Of a stretch of 64,000 bases of DNA, positions 11,541 to 63,522 are shown piece after piece; position 1 is the first letter of the stretch; the number at the start of each line of letters is the position of its first letter. Made by a program: the position numbers and the translations under genes. The DNA is from Lampris incognitus (Eukaryota > Chordata > Actinopteri > Lampriformes > Lampridae). The stretch is from the NCBI RefSeq assembly GCF_029633865.1, contig NC_079223.1, forward strand, positions 8,461,432 to 8,525,431, written 5' to 3'. The notes beneath the pieces were generated by a model that saw only the letters and a list, made by a program, of their open reading frames with translations, was not told where the DNA came from and made no database searches.

Positions 11541-12598
11541 TGGATTCAAAATTGGTAGCCCTCCTATGAAGGTGTATACTGTGTCATATTTTCAGCTGCC
11601 TACTTCTCACTTGAGATAGTTCCTGTGATAAGAATCCTGTGGAGAGCAGTGGGGAACTGGAACTGGCTACTAGAGGATTACTTTGACACTGTTACCTTGT
11701 CCATTAGAAAAACTCTGACAGGCTAATGAACAGAAAGGAAGCCGTAAAAATCGATTTTCTTTATAGCCCAACTCTGACGCCCCTGACTGGGACTTTTGCA
11801 GATCAGTTATAAAGTGCAAGTTGAAGATGATAAATTTAATTCTATAGACATGTTTAAAAATCACGGGCTCGATCCAATTGAATTATCTGACATAAGCCTA
11901 CCTCTGCCTGCTGCTCAGAGAGAGAGAGAGCTGTATTTCATTGCTGTCCCTGCTTTGCTCTGCTCTGAGTTGTTTGGGTCTGTCTGTGTATTATGTATAC
12001 CTTTTGGCCTTGGCGCAAATTTCTGTTGGCGCATGGGTAAAATGTGCTCCTCTCAGCCGAGCGTGGCACCTCTGAACACACATCGATCAACAACAGCATT
12101 GCCATTTTCTCCTCTGTCAGAAAGCTCTAAAACAAATTTTAAAACCCTGGTTTTACTTCCATCACCGAGCTACTATCAAATTCATCTTATAATTCAATAT
12201 ATTATTGACAGGGTTGGAAATTGGTAGGTTCCATTTGGTATTATGTCATTTTAGTGCTAATTCAATACCTATTGCAGTTTTTCAATTATCACAATATTAT
12301 AATTGTTGGGATTCAACATTTTTCTAAGGCTCCATCAATGGACTACAGTAAAATGTGAAAACTGCAATAATCCAAAGAAAATGTACAACAAAATGCCTTT
12401 AGTTTAAGCCCTTGTGTTGCAAAAGCTTAAAACATAAGTATGCTGGGCGTCTGGGTAGTGTAGCGGTCTATTCCGTTGCCTACCAACACGGGGATCGCCG
12501 ATTCGAATCCCCATTTTACCTCCGGCTTGGTCAGGTGTCCCTACAGACACAATTGGTCATGTCTGTGGGTGGGAAGCCGGATGTGGGTATGTGTCCTG

Positions 12599-13161
12599 GG
12601 GCCTCGTGTATCAATCATTACTATGGGCAAATTTGGCGTGATTTTTTTTCGTACCCGTCTTCCGGGAACTCTGCCTCTGATTGGCTAGTACTCGTTGAGA
12701 GCGTTCACCTGGATTCCGGGAAGACCCGCCCCTACTCTACCTCTGATTGGCTAACCCTATCCCTAACCCCACCCTAACCCTAACCTTAACCAACCTAATC
12801 AACGGAGGCAACGAGTACTAGCCAATCAGAGGCAGAGTTCCCGGAAAACGGGTACAAAAAAAAATCACGCGCAAATTTGTTCGTACACACCCATGGGATT
12901 TTCTAGCCCTGGAGTTTGTCTCTGAGACCAGTGTAGAACCTGGATAACCCCTGAATTTAGACACCGGTTGGCTAACACTGATGTCTTTGCAGGCCTGGGT
13001 GATTGCTCGTTGCAAGAGGTAGACAATAGATGTTAGGAGGAAGGAATTACAAATAACCATCATGCTTTGCTACTGACTGTCAGACAATCTTGAGGGCTAA
13101 AAAATTCCATGGGTGTGTTCGAGACAAATTTGCCCATACTAACGATTGATACATGAGGCCC
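12599..13161. mobile_element. MITE with about 69-bp terminal inverted repeats, itself interrupted
   Basis: The left end GGGCCTCGTGTATCAATC and the right end (reverse complement) GGGCCTCATGTATCAATC begin matching arms that continue through GGGCAAATTTG and ACACACCCATGG to TAGCCCT. The left arm is split by the foldback element at 12636-12870. It sits inside SINE B. The flanking target duplication is short and ambiguous (about TGG). No transposase. Confidence 0.85.
12636..12870. mobile_element. Foldback MITE, 235 bp, 62-bp arms, 9-bp target duplication
   Basis: The arms 12636-12697 and 12809-12870 are inverted copies with two differences, beginning GCGTGATTTTTTTTCGTACC. The 9-bp GCAAATTTG is repeated directly outside (12627-12635 and 12871-12879). 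A 9-bp duplication is typical of Mutator-like transposition, but no transposase is present, so the superfamily is inferred. The loop contains CCCTAACCCTAACC-type repeats. Confidence 0.9.
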
Positions 13162-14554
13162 GTGGTCGCTGCACTAGCGCCTCCTCTGGTCGGTCGGGGC
13201 GCCTGTTCAGGGGGGAGGGGGAACTGGGGGGAATAGCTTGATCCTCCTAAACGCTACATCCCGCTGGGGAAACTCCTCACTGTCAGGTGAAAAGAAGCAG
13301 CTGGCGACTCCCCATGTATCGGAGGAGGCATGTGGTAGTCTGCAGCACCTCCCCGCATCGGCAGAGGGGGTGGAGCAGCGACCGGGACAGCTCGGAAGAG
13401 TGGGGTAATTGGCCGGGTACAATTGGGGAGAAAAAGGAGGAAAGATCCCAAAAAAAAAGCTTTCATGTATAAACATGGCAGTTTTGCATTGGGGACCCCC
13501 CCCCCATCCCTAGTTTTTGAGTATGAAAGTGATGAATCTTGACGTAGTTAACATCTTTTAGAGGAGTTGAATTTCAGATTTCTGACAGTCCTCTTCGGGC
13601 CCAACTGCTGCATAGAGAAGGTGGCCAGTCTACAGTTGCTGTCATGTATTCAGGACCAGACTTTGAAAAGCTCTGCATATGTTTTTCTGAAGAAATTTTG
13701 TGCAATCAAGCTTGCCGAGGTTCAGACTCAAGAGGCTTTCCCCCTCGGTCCCTGTTGTCACGGGCCACTGAACACTCCAATTGGCATATGCCATGTCTTT
13801 TTTTTTTTGGGTTGGTTCTGCTGAATCAGTTTGGCAATCGGTGTCCAAATCATTAATGGCATATAGACATGTGGCAGTTTTAGGTCTCAGTGGAGTGAAC
13901 GCTTCCATGCCTGACTTTGAAAAGTGTTCGCACGAGAGTCACGGATGCACACCAGCAGCCCTGTGCTAAATTGTTAATCATCTTTCCGTGACACTGATGA
14001 ATTAAATGACTGGCTTGTCAGAAATAAATTTTTTGGAGCTTAGCTGAGCTGTCGGCAATTGGTTTTATCCACGCATTAGTTGTTCTCTTGTTTATTAATT
14101 GAAGTGTAAGGATTCTGAGGACATTTTTGCTTTGGCTGTCAAAGAGAAAAGATTTGCCTGCAGTGCAGGGGGACCAGAGTTCCCCAGAGAGGTGGACTAT
14201 TGGTTTAAGCTGTACTTCTTCAGATGAGTCCTAATTAGTTCTTTTAGGCAAATTCTCCAAATCCTTACCTAAGATTTCCAAAGCTTATGACTGCGGTGCA
14301 CATTTCCAGCTGGGCACCATCTTGGCACTCTTGCATATTATTCAGATGAGAGGACATTCCTGTGCAAATTGAAACAACTTGGATTTTTCAGATTTAATAA
14401 TCTATGAGCACATAGGCAGAGGATTAGGCTATGTAATATGCATCATGTAATTATTTATAATTTAACTGAGATGCCCACAAAATTGGATTTTCTGCTGCCA
14501 TCACATCCTGGACCTTCAGCCAAAGACAGAATCATGGAGCTTACTCTAATTTTG

Positions 14555-14922
14555 TGCGGCACGGTGGGGCAGTGGTCAGCGCTGTCGCCTCACAGCTAGA
14601 AGGTCCTGGGTTCGAACCCCGGGGTTGTCCAACCTTGGGGGTCATCCCAGGTCGTCCTCTGTGTGGAGTTTGCATGTTCTCCCCGTGTCTGTGGTGAGTT
14701 TTCTCCGGGTGCTCCGGTTTCCCCCACCATCAAAAAGACATGCATGTTAGGGTTAATACTCCTGTCTCTGCCCCTGACCAAGGCATGGCAAGACGAGCTG
14801 GAGTTGGTCCCCGGGCGCTGCACGGCAGCTGTCCACTGCTCCTAGCTACACAGCTAGGATGGGTTAAATGCAGAGTGTAATTTCCCTACAGGGATTAATA
14901 AAGTATCTCAAAATAAAAAAAA
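14555..14922 (+). repeat. SINE family A2, full length, plus strand
   Basis: The head GGCACGGTGGGGCAGTGG, B-box GGTTCGAACCCC, TTAGGGTTAATACTCCTGTC middle and GGGATTAATAAAGTATCTC tail ending in an A-rich run. It lies just 72 bases upstream of the first coding exon. Confidence 0.9.
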
Positions 14923-14995
14923 ATTCACATAGACCTATATTTTGTAATTGTAAAGTTTTCCTGCTGCCCTTCCATTTCTCTTTCTCCCCCACAGG

Positions 14996-55277
<40,282 letters not shown>

Positions 55278-56090
55278 TGGGACAAGAGGGATGCTTGAGT
55301 GTGTCTGGGACTGCAGGGGAGGCTCGAGCGCACAGATGCAGAAACGACACTTGCATCGCCGAAAGGAAAGCTTCAGAGGATGTTAAAGACTGAAACAGAC
55401 AACTAATGCAGAAACACTCAGTAAGGCTGCAGCACTGAGAGGCATAATCAATCATGCAGCTATGCTAGTGTGGTTAGCGCTTTCAATACCGTGACTGAAG
55501 CATGCTGACACAGCACAGTGTGTCCCAAGAGGCTTTCCATCTGTGTCTGTGGAAGGCGTTAGGGGTATCTGGATGACAAAAACTTTTGATTTCCTTATTT
55601 TTCTTCGCCATATTGTATGTAAGAATGCAGTGCCAACAGGAGGCCAGCAGGCACAGTGAGTGACCCTTCCCCGAGCTAAAAACAGCAAGTTTCATAACCA
55701 TAGTTAACATGATTTATTCTGACTGCAAAAGGAAAGACATGAGAGTAGGATGAAACTTGTGTGACCTTCAGTTATATTTATGCGCCGCAGTACGTTCTCC
55801 GCTATAGCGGTTGTACGCTCAGTGGAACCCTCGCAAATTTGTGTAGCGGGGCAGAGAGATGGCGGTTTGTAATCTTATTAGTACCTCTTTATTCCATACC
55901 CAAGTTTGATCCTCCAGCTCTGGCTGCTGCTGTAGTCCTGTTATCTTGGGCCACGAGGGATCGACCCAGCTTGCTGTGCCCTTAAAACGTCTCGTAAACA
56001 AAGCGTGTGCATCATCACCAATCTTGTTATTGCTCACTGATCGACTTTCTGTTCGACAGCTACTGACAGTATCGCTCTATTAAAATCTTT
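55278..56090 (+). other. micu1: micu1 3' untranslated region (extent uncertain)
   Basis: Unique sequence follows the stop codon until repeats start near 56105. I see no canonical AATAAA. The variant ATTAAA at 56079-56084 is the best poly(A) signal candidate, giving a 3' UTR of roughly 0.8 kb. The end is inferred from this hexamer and from the repeat boundary only. Confidence 0.35.
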
Positions 56091-56104
56091 TTGATAACAT
56101 GAAA

Positions 56105-56278
56105 CTTTTTTTTTCCCAATGTGATGTTTTATTGGATAGAGGACAGTGAAGTGGCGGACAGGAAACAAGGGGGGAGAGAGATGGGGACGACGTGCAACAA
56201 AAGTCGCTGGCTGGGGTCGAACCAGGGATGTTGCGGTTATGTGGCATGCACCGTAACCATTCGGTTACCCGGGGCGCC
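56105..56278 (-). repeat. SINE family F, tRNA-derived, antisense to micu1
   Basis: On the minus strand: GGCGCCCCGGGTAACCGAATG (A-box TAACCGAATGG), B-box GGTTCGACCCC, then CTGTCCTCTATCCAATAAAA. A compact fish SINE, at the expected end of the micu1 3' UTR. Confidence 0.82.
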
Positions 56279-56977
56279 GGGCATTTGTGCTTCACTTGAC
56301 TTGCAAGACACACTGTCGTAGCCTCATTTCCAGTCTCGGCATTACTCCCGGCAGAGCGCCGTGCGGGATTAGTGAGGCTAATCTACAGGGGGCCGAGGAC
56401 GGCGTTGGTCGCCGTGTGTAATGAAACGGGAGTGTAAACTGTTGGGATAAAATGCAGGGTCGATTGTACGCAGCGTGTTTGAGCGGCGCAAGATGAAGAA
56501 AACATCGATGATATGCATGTGCAGCAGTAGTCAGCAATTCTGTCTAATTGAAATGGGCAGGACGGGGAGTCTTCAGCCTCTGTTGCCCATTAAAAGATTG
56601 TCCTGCAGCCCTCCATGCACCCATTGTACTGCAGTGCCCTAAATCTCTTCTTCTCTCTCTTAACACAGAACGATTGGCAGGCGACAGACGGAAGTGGCAC
56701 TCAAATGCGATTGCCTTTGCTGCCGAGATTAGGGCAGAGTGCTTCTGATCAGTATTCCCTACCCATGTTCTTCCCAGAGTTATAGGACGGGTACAGAACC
56801 AGAGAGCAGAGGAACTCAAGGTGCCGTCTCTCTTCAGTATTCCCACCCAAAATCCTAACCGCCCTCTCGACTTTGGCACGCTTTCCAACAACTGCGGCTC
56901 CACATTAAGAGGTATTAACGGCAGCGCTTCCATCTGGCGTTGAACCTGGTCCACCACAGCGATTATGTTGAAAACGA

Positions 56978-57422
56978 GTTTTTTTTATTACTCCCTTTTT
57001 CTCCCCAATTGCACCCGGCCAATTACCTCACTCTTCCGAGCCGTCCCGGTCACTGCTGCACCCCCTCGGCTGAGCCGGGGAGGGCTGCGGACTACCACAT
57101 GCATCCTCCGATACATGGCGAGTCGCCAGCCGCTTCTTTCACCTGACGGTGAGGAGTTTCACCAGGGGGACGTAGCACGTGAGAGGATCACGCTATTCCC
57201 CCCAGTTCCCCCTCCCCCCTGAACAGGCGCCCCGATCGACCAGAGGAGGCGTTAGTGCAGCGACCAGGACACATACCCACATCCGGCTTCCCACCCACAG
57301 ACATGGCCAATTGTGTTGGTAGGGACGCCCGACCAAGCCGGAGGTAACACGGGGACTCAAACCGGCGATCCCCGTGTTGGTAGGCAACGGAATAGACTGC
57401 TACGCTACCCAGACGCCCCAAT
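56978..57422 (-). repeat. SINE family B, full length, minus strand
   Basis: The target duplication TTGAAAACGA is at 56968-56977 and 57423-57432. Confidence 0.93.
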
Positions 57423-57432
57423 TTGAAAACGA

Positions 57433-58513
57433 AAACATGATAAGACACTGGCATCGTCTGCATTCAAAACTGGGCCAACGTTTTCTCCCTTTGGAGCCGC
57501 TAAAGGAGGGCCCCATGTTTCCGGAGCATTGCCAAACAACACTGGATCCGAGTTCACTGAGTCATTCAGCAATAGTTCCATCTGCACTGGAACTCTGCCT
57601 TGTGAATGTGTTTCTCCTGAGCAGCCGGCTTGACAGCTCAGCTGTGAAGACAGAAAGCAAGCTCCATTTTGATGAGTGTCAAATTGTTTTTGTGCTTGGA
57701 GGCTGCTAAAGCAACTCTCCGCAGTTAGGCGTCCCTGGACTTTGGAAGGAAGCTATATTTGGCGTGTTGCTGAACACCACCTTCTAAAGTCAACAGTTAT
57801 TTATGGGCAGGCATAGAAATGTACACAACATCACTATAAATTAGTGCACATGCGTACAATGTGGCCCCGGTGCTTTTGCTTATCTTGAAGTCTGTCAGAG
57901 TCTTCGGTGGTTTCTGCATGCTGGATGAATAGTGTCTGTGTTACCTTAGGCCATATGTCATGTACCTACTGTCATATTTCATTTGTTTACACATGACACT
58001 TCCACACACTTGAGTTGATTCTGCACATTTTACACAAATGTGCAAAACAAAATGCTTGTCCAGCAGGAGCAACTACGTTTGTCAGATGGCGTCGGGTAAA
58101 GTGTCAGCACGTAACAGCAGCTTGGACCAAGGAAGGCTAACAGTACCAATACCATAAAGCTATCAGACTGCCATCTAGTGGCATTGAAGAGTATTTCAGG
58201 TAAAATTTGTGGCTGAAGGTCATCGTGCACTCCAGCAGTGATTCTAAACTCTGGTCCTCGTAGCCCACAGTGCTGCAGGTTTTCTATTCAGCCAGGTACT
58301 TTATTACAGTAACCTGTTTATTCACCGAGGTAAATTTGTGATATTGGGCTATACAAATAAAACTGATTTGATTTATTCCAGATCTAAAACCTCCCTTATC
58401 AGACAGGTAGAATACCTGACAGCACTGTGGGCCAACAGACCCATCATTGAGAACATCTGCTCTATAGTGGCGGTACTCCATTTACCACGAAGAGCCATTC
58501 CAGGTAGGAAAAT
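57433..58513. other. Intergenic stretch downstream of micu1
   Basis: Mostly unique-looking. Bases 58334-58366 (GATATTGGGCTATACAAATA) are a LINE 3'-end fragment in plus orientation. No gene recognised. Confidence 0.5.
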
Positions 58514-59803
58514 CACAGAAAGTTGAATCAGTTCATCCTGGACACAACGTTTATTGAGAAAAATGTTTCATCATTCATTTAAGTGACCTCTTCAATCTCA
58601 ACTGACTGCAGGTATCCCCACCCATATAAACAATACAGTGGCATAATGACCGAAACCAACCATTGGTTTCATATGCAAACTGCCCTGACTTTTCAATGGC
58701 AGTGTGTACTACTCACAGAGGATTTGGGAATGGTTGCAATCACAGCATTGTAAGATGGCGACAGGTACAGTTCACCAGCCGATCGAAGAGGAGGACAACA
58801 GCTGCCTAAACGTAAACCGGCGGTGATTCCGTATGTGGCGGGAGTGTCGGAAAAGTTGAGACGCCCATTTTCCAAACATCGTGTTTCAGTTGCTTTCGAA
58901 CCTCTAAACACACTGTGCCAGAAATGAATCCAACCCAAGGATCGGGTCCCCCGGCACAAACAGCAATATAGTGTACACTGTTAAGTGTCTGGAGGATTGC
59001 CATGACTTGTACATCGGGGAAACCAAACAGATGCTGGCCAAGAGGATGGCACAACACAGAAGAGCTAACACATCAGGCCAAGACTCCACAGTCTAGACCA
59101 TCTACAGACCAGGACTCCACAGTCTAGACCATCTACAGGCCAGTGGCCACTCTTTCAAGGATGAGGATGTGCACATCCTTGGTAGGGAGGAACGCTAGTT
59201 TGAACAGGGAGTCAAAGAGACCATCTATGTGAAGAGGGAACAACCATCCCATCTGTCACCATATTACAATGCTGTGATTGCAAACATTCCTTTCCCAAAT
59301 CCTCTGTGCATAGCACACATGGTCATTGAAACTCTAGTTAATGGTCACGACTATTTGCATATGAAACCGATAAGTTTGTTTCAGTCGTTATGCACTGTTG
59401 TTTATAAGGGTGGGGACACCTGCAGACAGTTTAGACTGAAGCGGTCACTTATGCCCCTATTCCACAAAAAACTGCAGCGGGTACCAAAATCAATGCAGAC
59501 CTCCGATTGGTCAGGGAAACGCATCACTGCATCATTTTGCTGCGGCAAACAGCCACATACTGAGGACTACGTACAGCACCCCCTCGCTGTCCGCCATTGT
59601 TCTCGTTTGTTTTTACAATGGCCGCGTTGAAGATGACGTCACAGCAGTTTAACCAGGCGTCACTATGACAACCAGCTACTCTGAGGGGCTACTGTTACAG
59701 AAGCGAGTCGAGCCGAGCCGGTACTTCATGGGGCATTAGAAGAATGATGAAACATTTCTGTCAATAAACGCGTCCAGATGAACCGATTCAACTTTCTGTG
59801 ATT
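58514..59803 (+). pseudogene. Rearranged Penelope-like element with GIY-YIG endonuclease remnant
   Basis: The plus strand at 58820-59290 gives VIPYVAGVSEKLRRPFSKHR and then the GIY-YIG region, CHDLYIGETKQMLAKRMAQH followed by RRANTSGQD, and later GHSFKDEDVHILGREER. These are the C-terminal endonuclease of Penelope-like retroelements. Stops and a 31-bp tandem duplication disrupt it. Bases 58560-58790 are an inverted copy of the element's own 3' part (compare 59235-59380). The outer ends (58514-58575 and 59738-59803) are inverted copies containing GAAAGTTGAATC. It is inactive. Confidence 0.82.
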
Positions 59804-60124
59804 CACCCATTGATTCTTACGCCTGGCTGAATTTGGGTTAATCATTGAAAGCCGGTGACGTGTTGGATTACTTTATGAAAACACAAGGCGCTCCAGAGGA
59901 CGACCTTACTGCCACTATATATGGCTGAATTGTCTAATCCTGTTAAACTCTTAATGGAGATGGGTCGTGTAATCAACTCTTGTTGTTTCTTGACCCAGCG
60001 TGTAGAGAGCACAGTGGGTTATCTCACAAAGGATTAACAGCTTAGACAAATAACTAGAAGGGTAGAACTATATGGTGATGTTAATTTGAATATGTGAAAC
60101 CAAACTTCAAGTGAAGGGCTATGA

Positions 60125-60615
60125 AGTACACCGATCAGCTAAAACACTGAAACCACTGCTAGATGAAGTGAACAACATCGATTGTCTTGTTACAATGGCA
60201 CCCGTCAAGGGGTGGGCCAGTTCCTGAAGTTGATGCGTTGGAAGCAGGAAAAATGGGCAAGCGTAAAGATCTGAGCGACTTTGACAAGGGCCAATTTGTG
60301 ATGGCTAGAGACGACTAGGTCAGAGCATCTCAAACGGCAGGTCTTGTGGGGTGTTCCCAGTATGCAGTGGTCAGTACCTACCAAAAGTGGTCCAAGGACA
60401 ACTGGCGAACCAGTGACAAGGTCATGGGCACCCAAGGCTCATTGATTCAAAGGCTAGCCCGTCTGGTCCGATCCCACAGAAGAGCCACTGTAGCTCAAAT
60501 TGCCGAAAAACTTAATGGTGACTATGATAGACAGGTGTCAGAACACAGTGCATCACAGCTTGCTGCGTATGGGGCTGTGTAGCCACAGACCAGTCAGAGT
60601 GCCCATGATGACCCC
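60125..60615 (+). pseudogene. Tc1/mariner-type transposase 5' fragment
   Basis: Begins with the non-coding leader CACCGATCAGCTAAAACACT. From 60253 it encodes [19 protein letters not shown], an in-frame stop (GACTAG), then TAGLVGCSQYAVVSTYQKWS, a frame change, and RLARLVRSHRRATVAQIAEK. This is the paired helix-turn-helix N-terminus of a Tc1-like transposase. The catalytic DDE part is absent; similarity stops at about 60615. Confidence 0.85.
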
Positions 60616-60624
60616 TGTCCCCGT

Positions 60625-60816
60625 CTACTTCTGCCTGTTCTCGCGCTCCATCCGGGGGAGAACGAGGCAGCCAGGGCAGGTCTCCGCTTCCTCCAGGTGA
60701 CGCCAACCGAGGCAAAAGAAACAGGCCTGGTGGCTGTCCAGTGAAGACATCTCAGCGGAGCAGGAGGAGAAGGTCTTGGTTGGTGAAGACATGACTGCGA
60801 CACGGCAGGGTGACAA
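60625..60816 (-). pseudogene. Possible retroelement gag-like fragment with CCHCC zinc motif
   Basis: A minus-strand 63-codon frame holds SLDSHQACFFCLGWRHLEE followed by AETCPGC, i.e. C-x2-C-x4-H-x6-C-x2-C. Similar C..CLG..H motifs occur in fish retroelement proteins. No neighbouring pol is seen. It could also be chance. Confidence 0.3.
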
Positions 60817-60819
60817 AAA

Positions 60820-63120
60820 GCAGAGCCGTACTCAAGGTGGCTGAGTGAAAAGGGAGACGAGCTGCAACGACGCTTGGGTTTTATAGGTGGACGGGTACCG
60901 TGTGGCTCCTTCCACCTGATCGGGGGATGAGGAAAAATGTATGTCTCAGGCGCCAAGGTGGAGCGTCAAAGGGGTAAGCCAACAGAGAAGTCCGTACGAC
61001 ATAGAACGGTAACACGCAGATAGCAGAAAATAGTCCTACTTACTGCGAGACCACTGCCTGCCTCCCCTACTCGGGTGCTCGGACTTAGGCCCTTCAAATG
61101 ATAGGAAATCTGTTCTTTGCCAAGCGAGGTAGGTCACTGCGGACGCTTGTTGCGGTGGCGACCTGCATATCCCTGCTCAGTGCGGGTCTATGTCAACCTG
61201 GGCATTGCATTTAGCAAAGTTTATAAACTATCTGCCTATTCACAAACCTGACTGCTGCTATTTCGCCATACATTACTTTTCCTGCCCAGATCGTGGTTTC
61301 TTTTTAATGTTGAGTTATTGACTTCGAGGAACTTCTTCCATCACCCTCTACCCCCCCCCCCCCCGCCCTTGCGTGTGTCGCTTCTGGCTACGTCACATAC
61401 AGCCGTTATCTCATTGGTTGCGCTTTGAAAGATCAGTGGCAACCGAGGTCAAAGTTAAAATAATCTGAACTTTTGAGGGCAGCGCTTGGTGGCAATTTCG
61501 AGTGGTGCGCCGCACCAAGGGTGGCGCATCTGCCTAGCAGGGCGCCACCGCTCTCCCCACAGGAAAACCGCAGCACCGCCAGCGCAGAGCGGTTTTACTG
61601 CTGATCATGTGTGGCGCCTTTGGGCAAAAAACCAGCCGGGTTAGCACTCAACTGCAGTAGAAAAGGTTTTGAGACCCTGCAACCATGAGAGGTCCTTAAT
61701 ACAGTTGTAACTGCAGAGAAATCGTCAGCCTGACAGGCCCAGTAGCATGCGAGATTAGCAGCAGACAGAACAACCTGTGTTTTATTGTGTTGTTATAAGG
61801 CTTTTGTGCAACGCCCAAGTGATTGAATGGGAAATATGAAAAAAAATTAATATGCAGAACTCAAAACTAAAAAATCTGCCTAATAAAATGTTTTGCCAGT
61901 CAAGTCTAGATGCGCTGCCCTGAATATAAACTTGTACTTTCCAGAAAGAAAAGGTTTGCTATGCGAACAGTCTAGTAGCTCTACCTTTGCTGATGTTCTG
62001 GAAAACCACAGTCAGGTCGGCTGCAGCTTCTTGCACGCACACACACACACACACGAGTGAGAACAAAGGTTTTGAATCACCGCAACCACAAGAGGTTCTT
62101 CATTATACACACAGTCATAACTGTGCACAAAAAACATTAGGCTGACAGGTTCGGTAGGATGCGAGATTGGCTGCGGACACACACGTGCGACCAAAGACAA
62201 TCCCCTCGCGGCTACCTACCACCTGGCAGAGATGATTAAGCAGAAACCAGTGGACATGACAGAGGAGAGAATCTGAAACCTCAGAATCCTAGTGGCTCAA
62301 AGAACAACAGCGGCACGAGGTTTCATCTGGCAGACGTTTAATTACAGTTAAAATATCACTGAAAAAAGATACAGGTTGAGGGAACATTAAGAGCGGCAAA
62401 AGAAAACATTGAAAAATCACGGTCTGTTAATCAGGTTGATAGTGAACAGACTCAGCATGTCAACTATTCACTGTTGATTGTAATTAGGAGGACTGTCATG
62501 ATCAGCCCTCAGCAGGAAGTGATGGTGTTCTTAGCAGCACATGGGGGGGGGGTCCTCAAGGTCAGAAGACAAATGGCTTAATAAAAAATATAAATCCTAT
62601 TCTTTGATCAATTAATAGGGAATTGCTGAGACAAAGCCGCTGACCGACACCCAACATTTAGAGGAAGATAAAATATAAAATCCCCCAAATACCGACAATC
62701 TGTATGAAAGACGATCCAGGTCACCCCGTCGTTCTTCTCTGGGCTGAATTATTTATGGCCGATATCAAACCAACATTAAAATCTGGACATCAACATATGA
62801 ATTAGGTTACAACTGATACTGAAAGATGTTTACGCACGATCCATGTCAAGTAAACTACAAGGCCCAAATATCCAACTCAACTGGTGGTCTACAGCCACCT
62901 AGTGGCTAAACGCAGTAACTTGCAACACTTTCAATCAGTGCCTCCAGGATTTCGCAACAATTACCGCAAATTCAGCCAACTTGTCCAATCACCGCAACCT
63001 TTCCGCAAAGTTGACCGATCATAGCAGTCCATAGCAAAGCACTGAGCCATACGTCACCAAATTCACTCCCTTGTTTCTGGTTGTGAAGATGCAACGTCCC
63101 ACATTTACCAACTGAAATCA
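60820..63120. other. Intergenic stretch with a diverged direct repeat
   Basis: 61661-61766 and 62064-62178 are two diverged copies of about 110 bp (AGGTTTTGA...GCGAGATTRG...GCGGAC). A poly(C) run lies at 61351-61363 and a short CA repeat at 62038-62054. No gene recognised. Confidence 0.55.
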
Positions 63121-63137
63121 CTGCTGGAGACCGTACA

Positions 63138-63256
63138 TCCATCCATTACCTGAACCGCTTATCCTGCTGTCAGGGTCGCGGGGACGCTGGAGCCTATAGT
63201 CATTGGGCGGCAGGCGGGGAGACACCCTGGACAGGCCGCCAGGCCATCACAGGGCC

Positions 63257-63305
<49 letters not shown>

Positions 63306-63522
63306 CTAGGGACAATTTAGTACAGCCGATTCACCTGACCTACAGGTCTTTGGACTGTGGGTGGAAACCGGAGCCCCCGGAGGAAACCCATGCAGACACG
63401 GTGAGAACATGAAAACCCCACACAGAGGACGACCCACCAAGGTTGGACTACCCCGGGGCTCGAACCCAGGACCTTCTTGCTGTGAGGCGACGGCGCTAAC
63501 CACTGCGCCACCCACTGCCGAA
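63138..63522 (-). repeat. SINE family A, full length, minus strand
   Basis: Tail ATCCATTACCTGAACC at the left, CA repeat 63258-63302, B-box GGTTCGAGCCC on the minus strand. The target duplication GACCGTRCA is at 63129-63137 and 63523-63531 (one difference). Confidence 0.92.

Larger units (their letters stand above)
12444..13458 (+). repeat. SINE family B interrupted by a terminal-inverted-repeat element
   Basis: The head (GGGTAGTGTAGCGGTCTATT; A-box TAGTGTAGCGG; B-box ATTCGAATCCC) runs to 12598. The body resumes at 13162 with GTGGTCGCTGCACTAGCGCC and ends GGGGAGAAAAAGGAGGAAA. Joining the flanks recreates the consensus ...TGTCCTGGTCGCTGC... Confidence 0.88.

Noticed and set aside
14590-14630. 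Genuine tRNA genes at SINE heads
   Set aside because: A- and B-boxes are present but the cloverleaf acceptor stems are not kept and each is fused to a SINE body.
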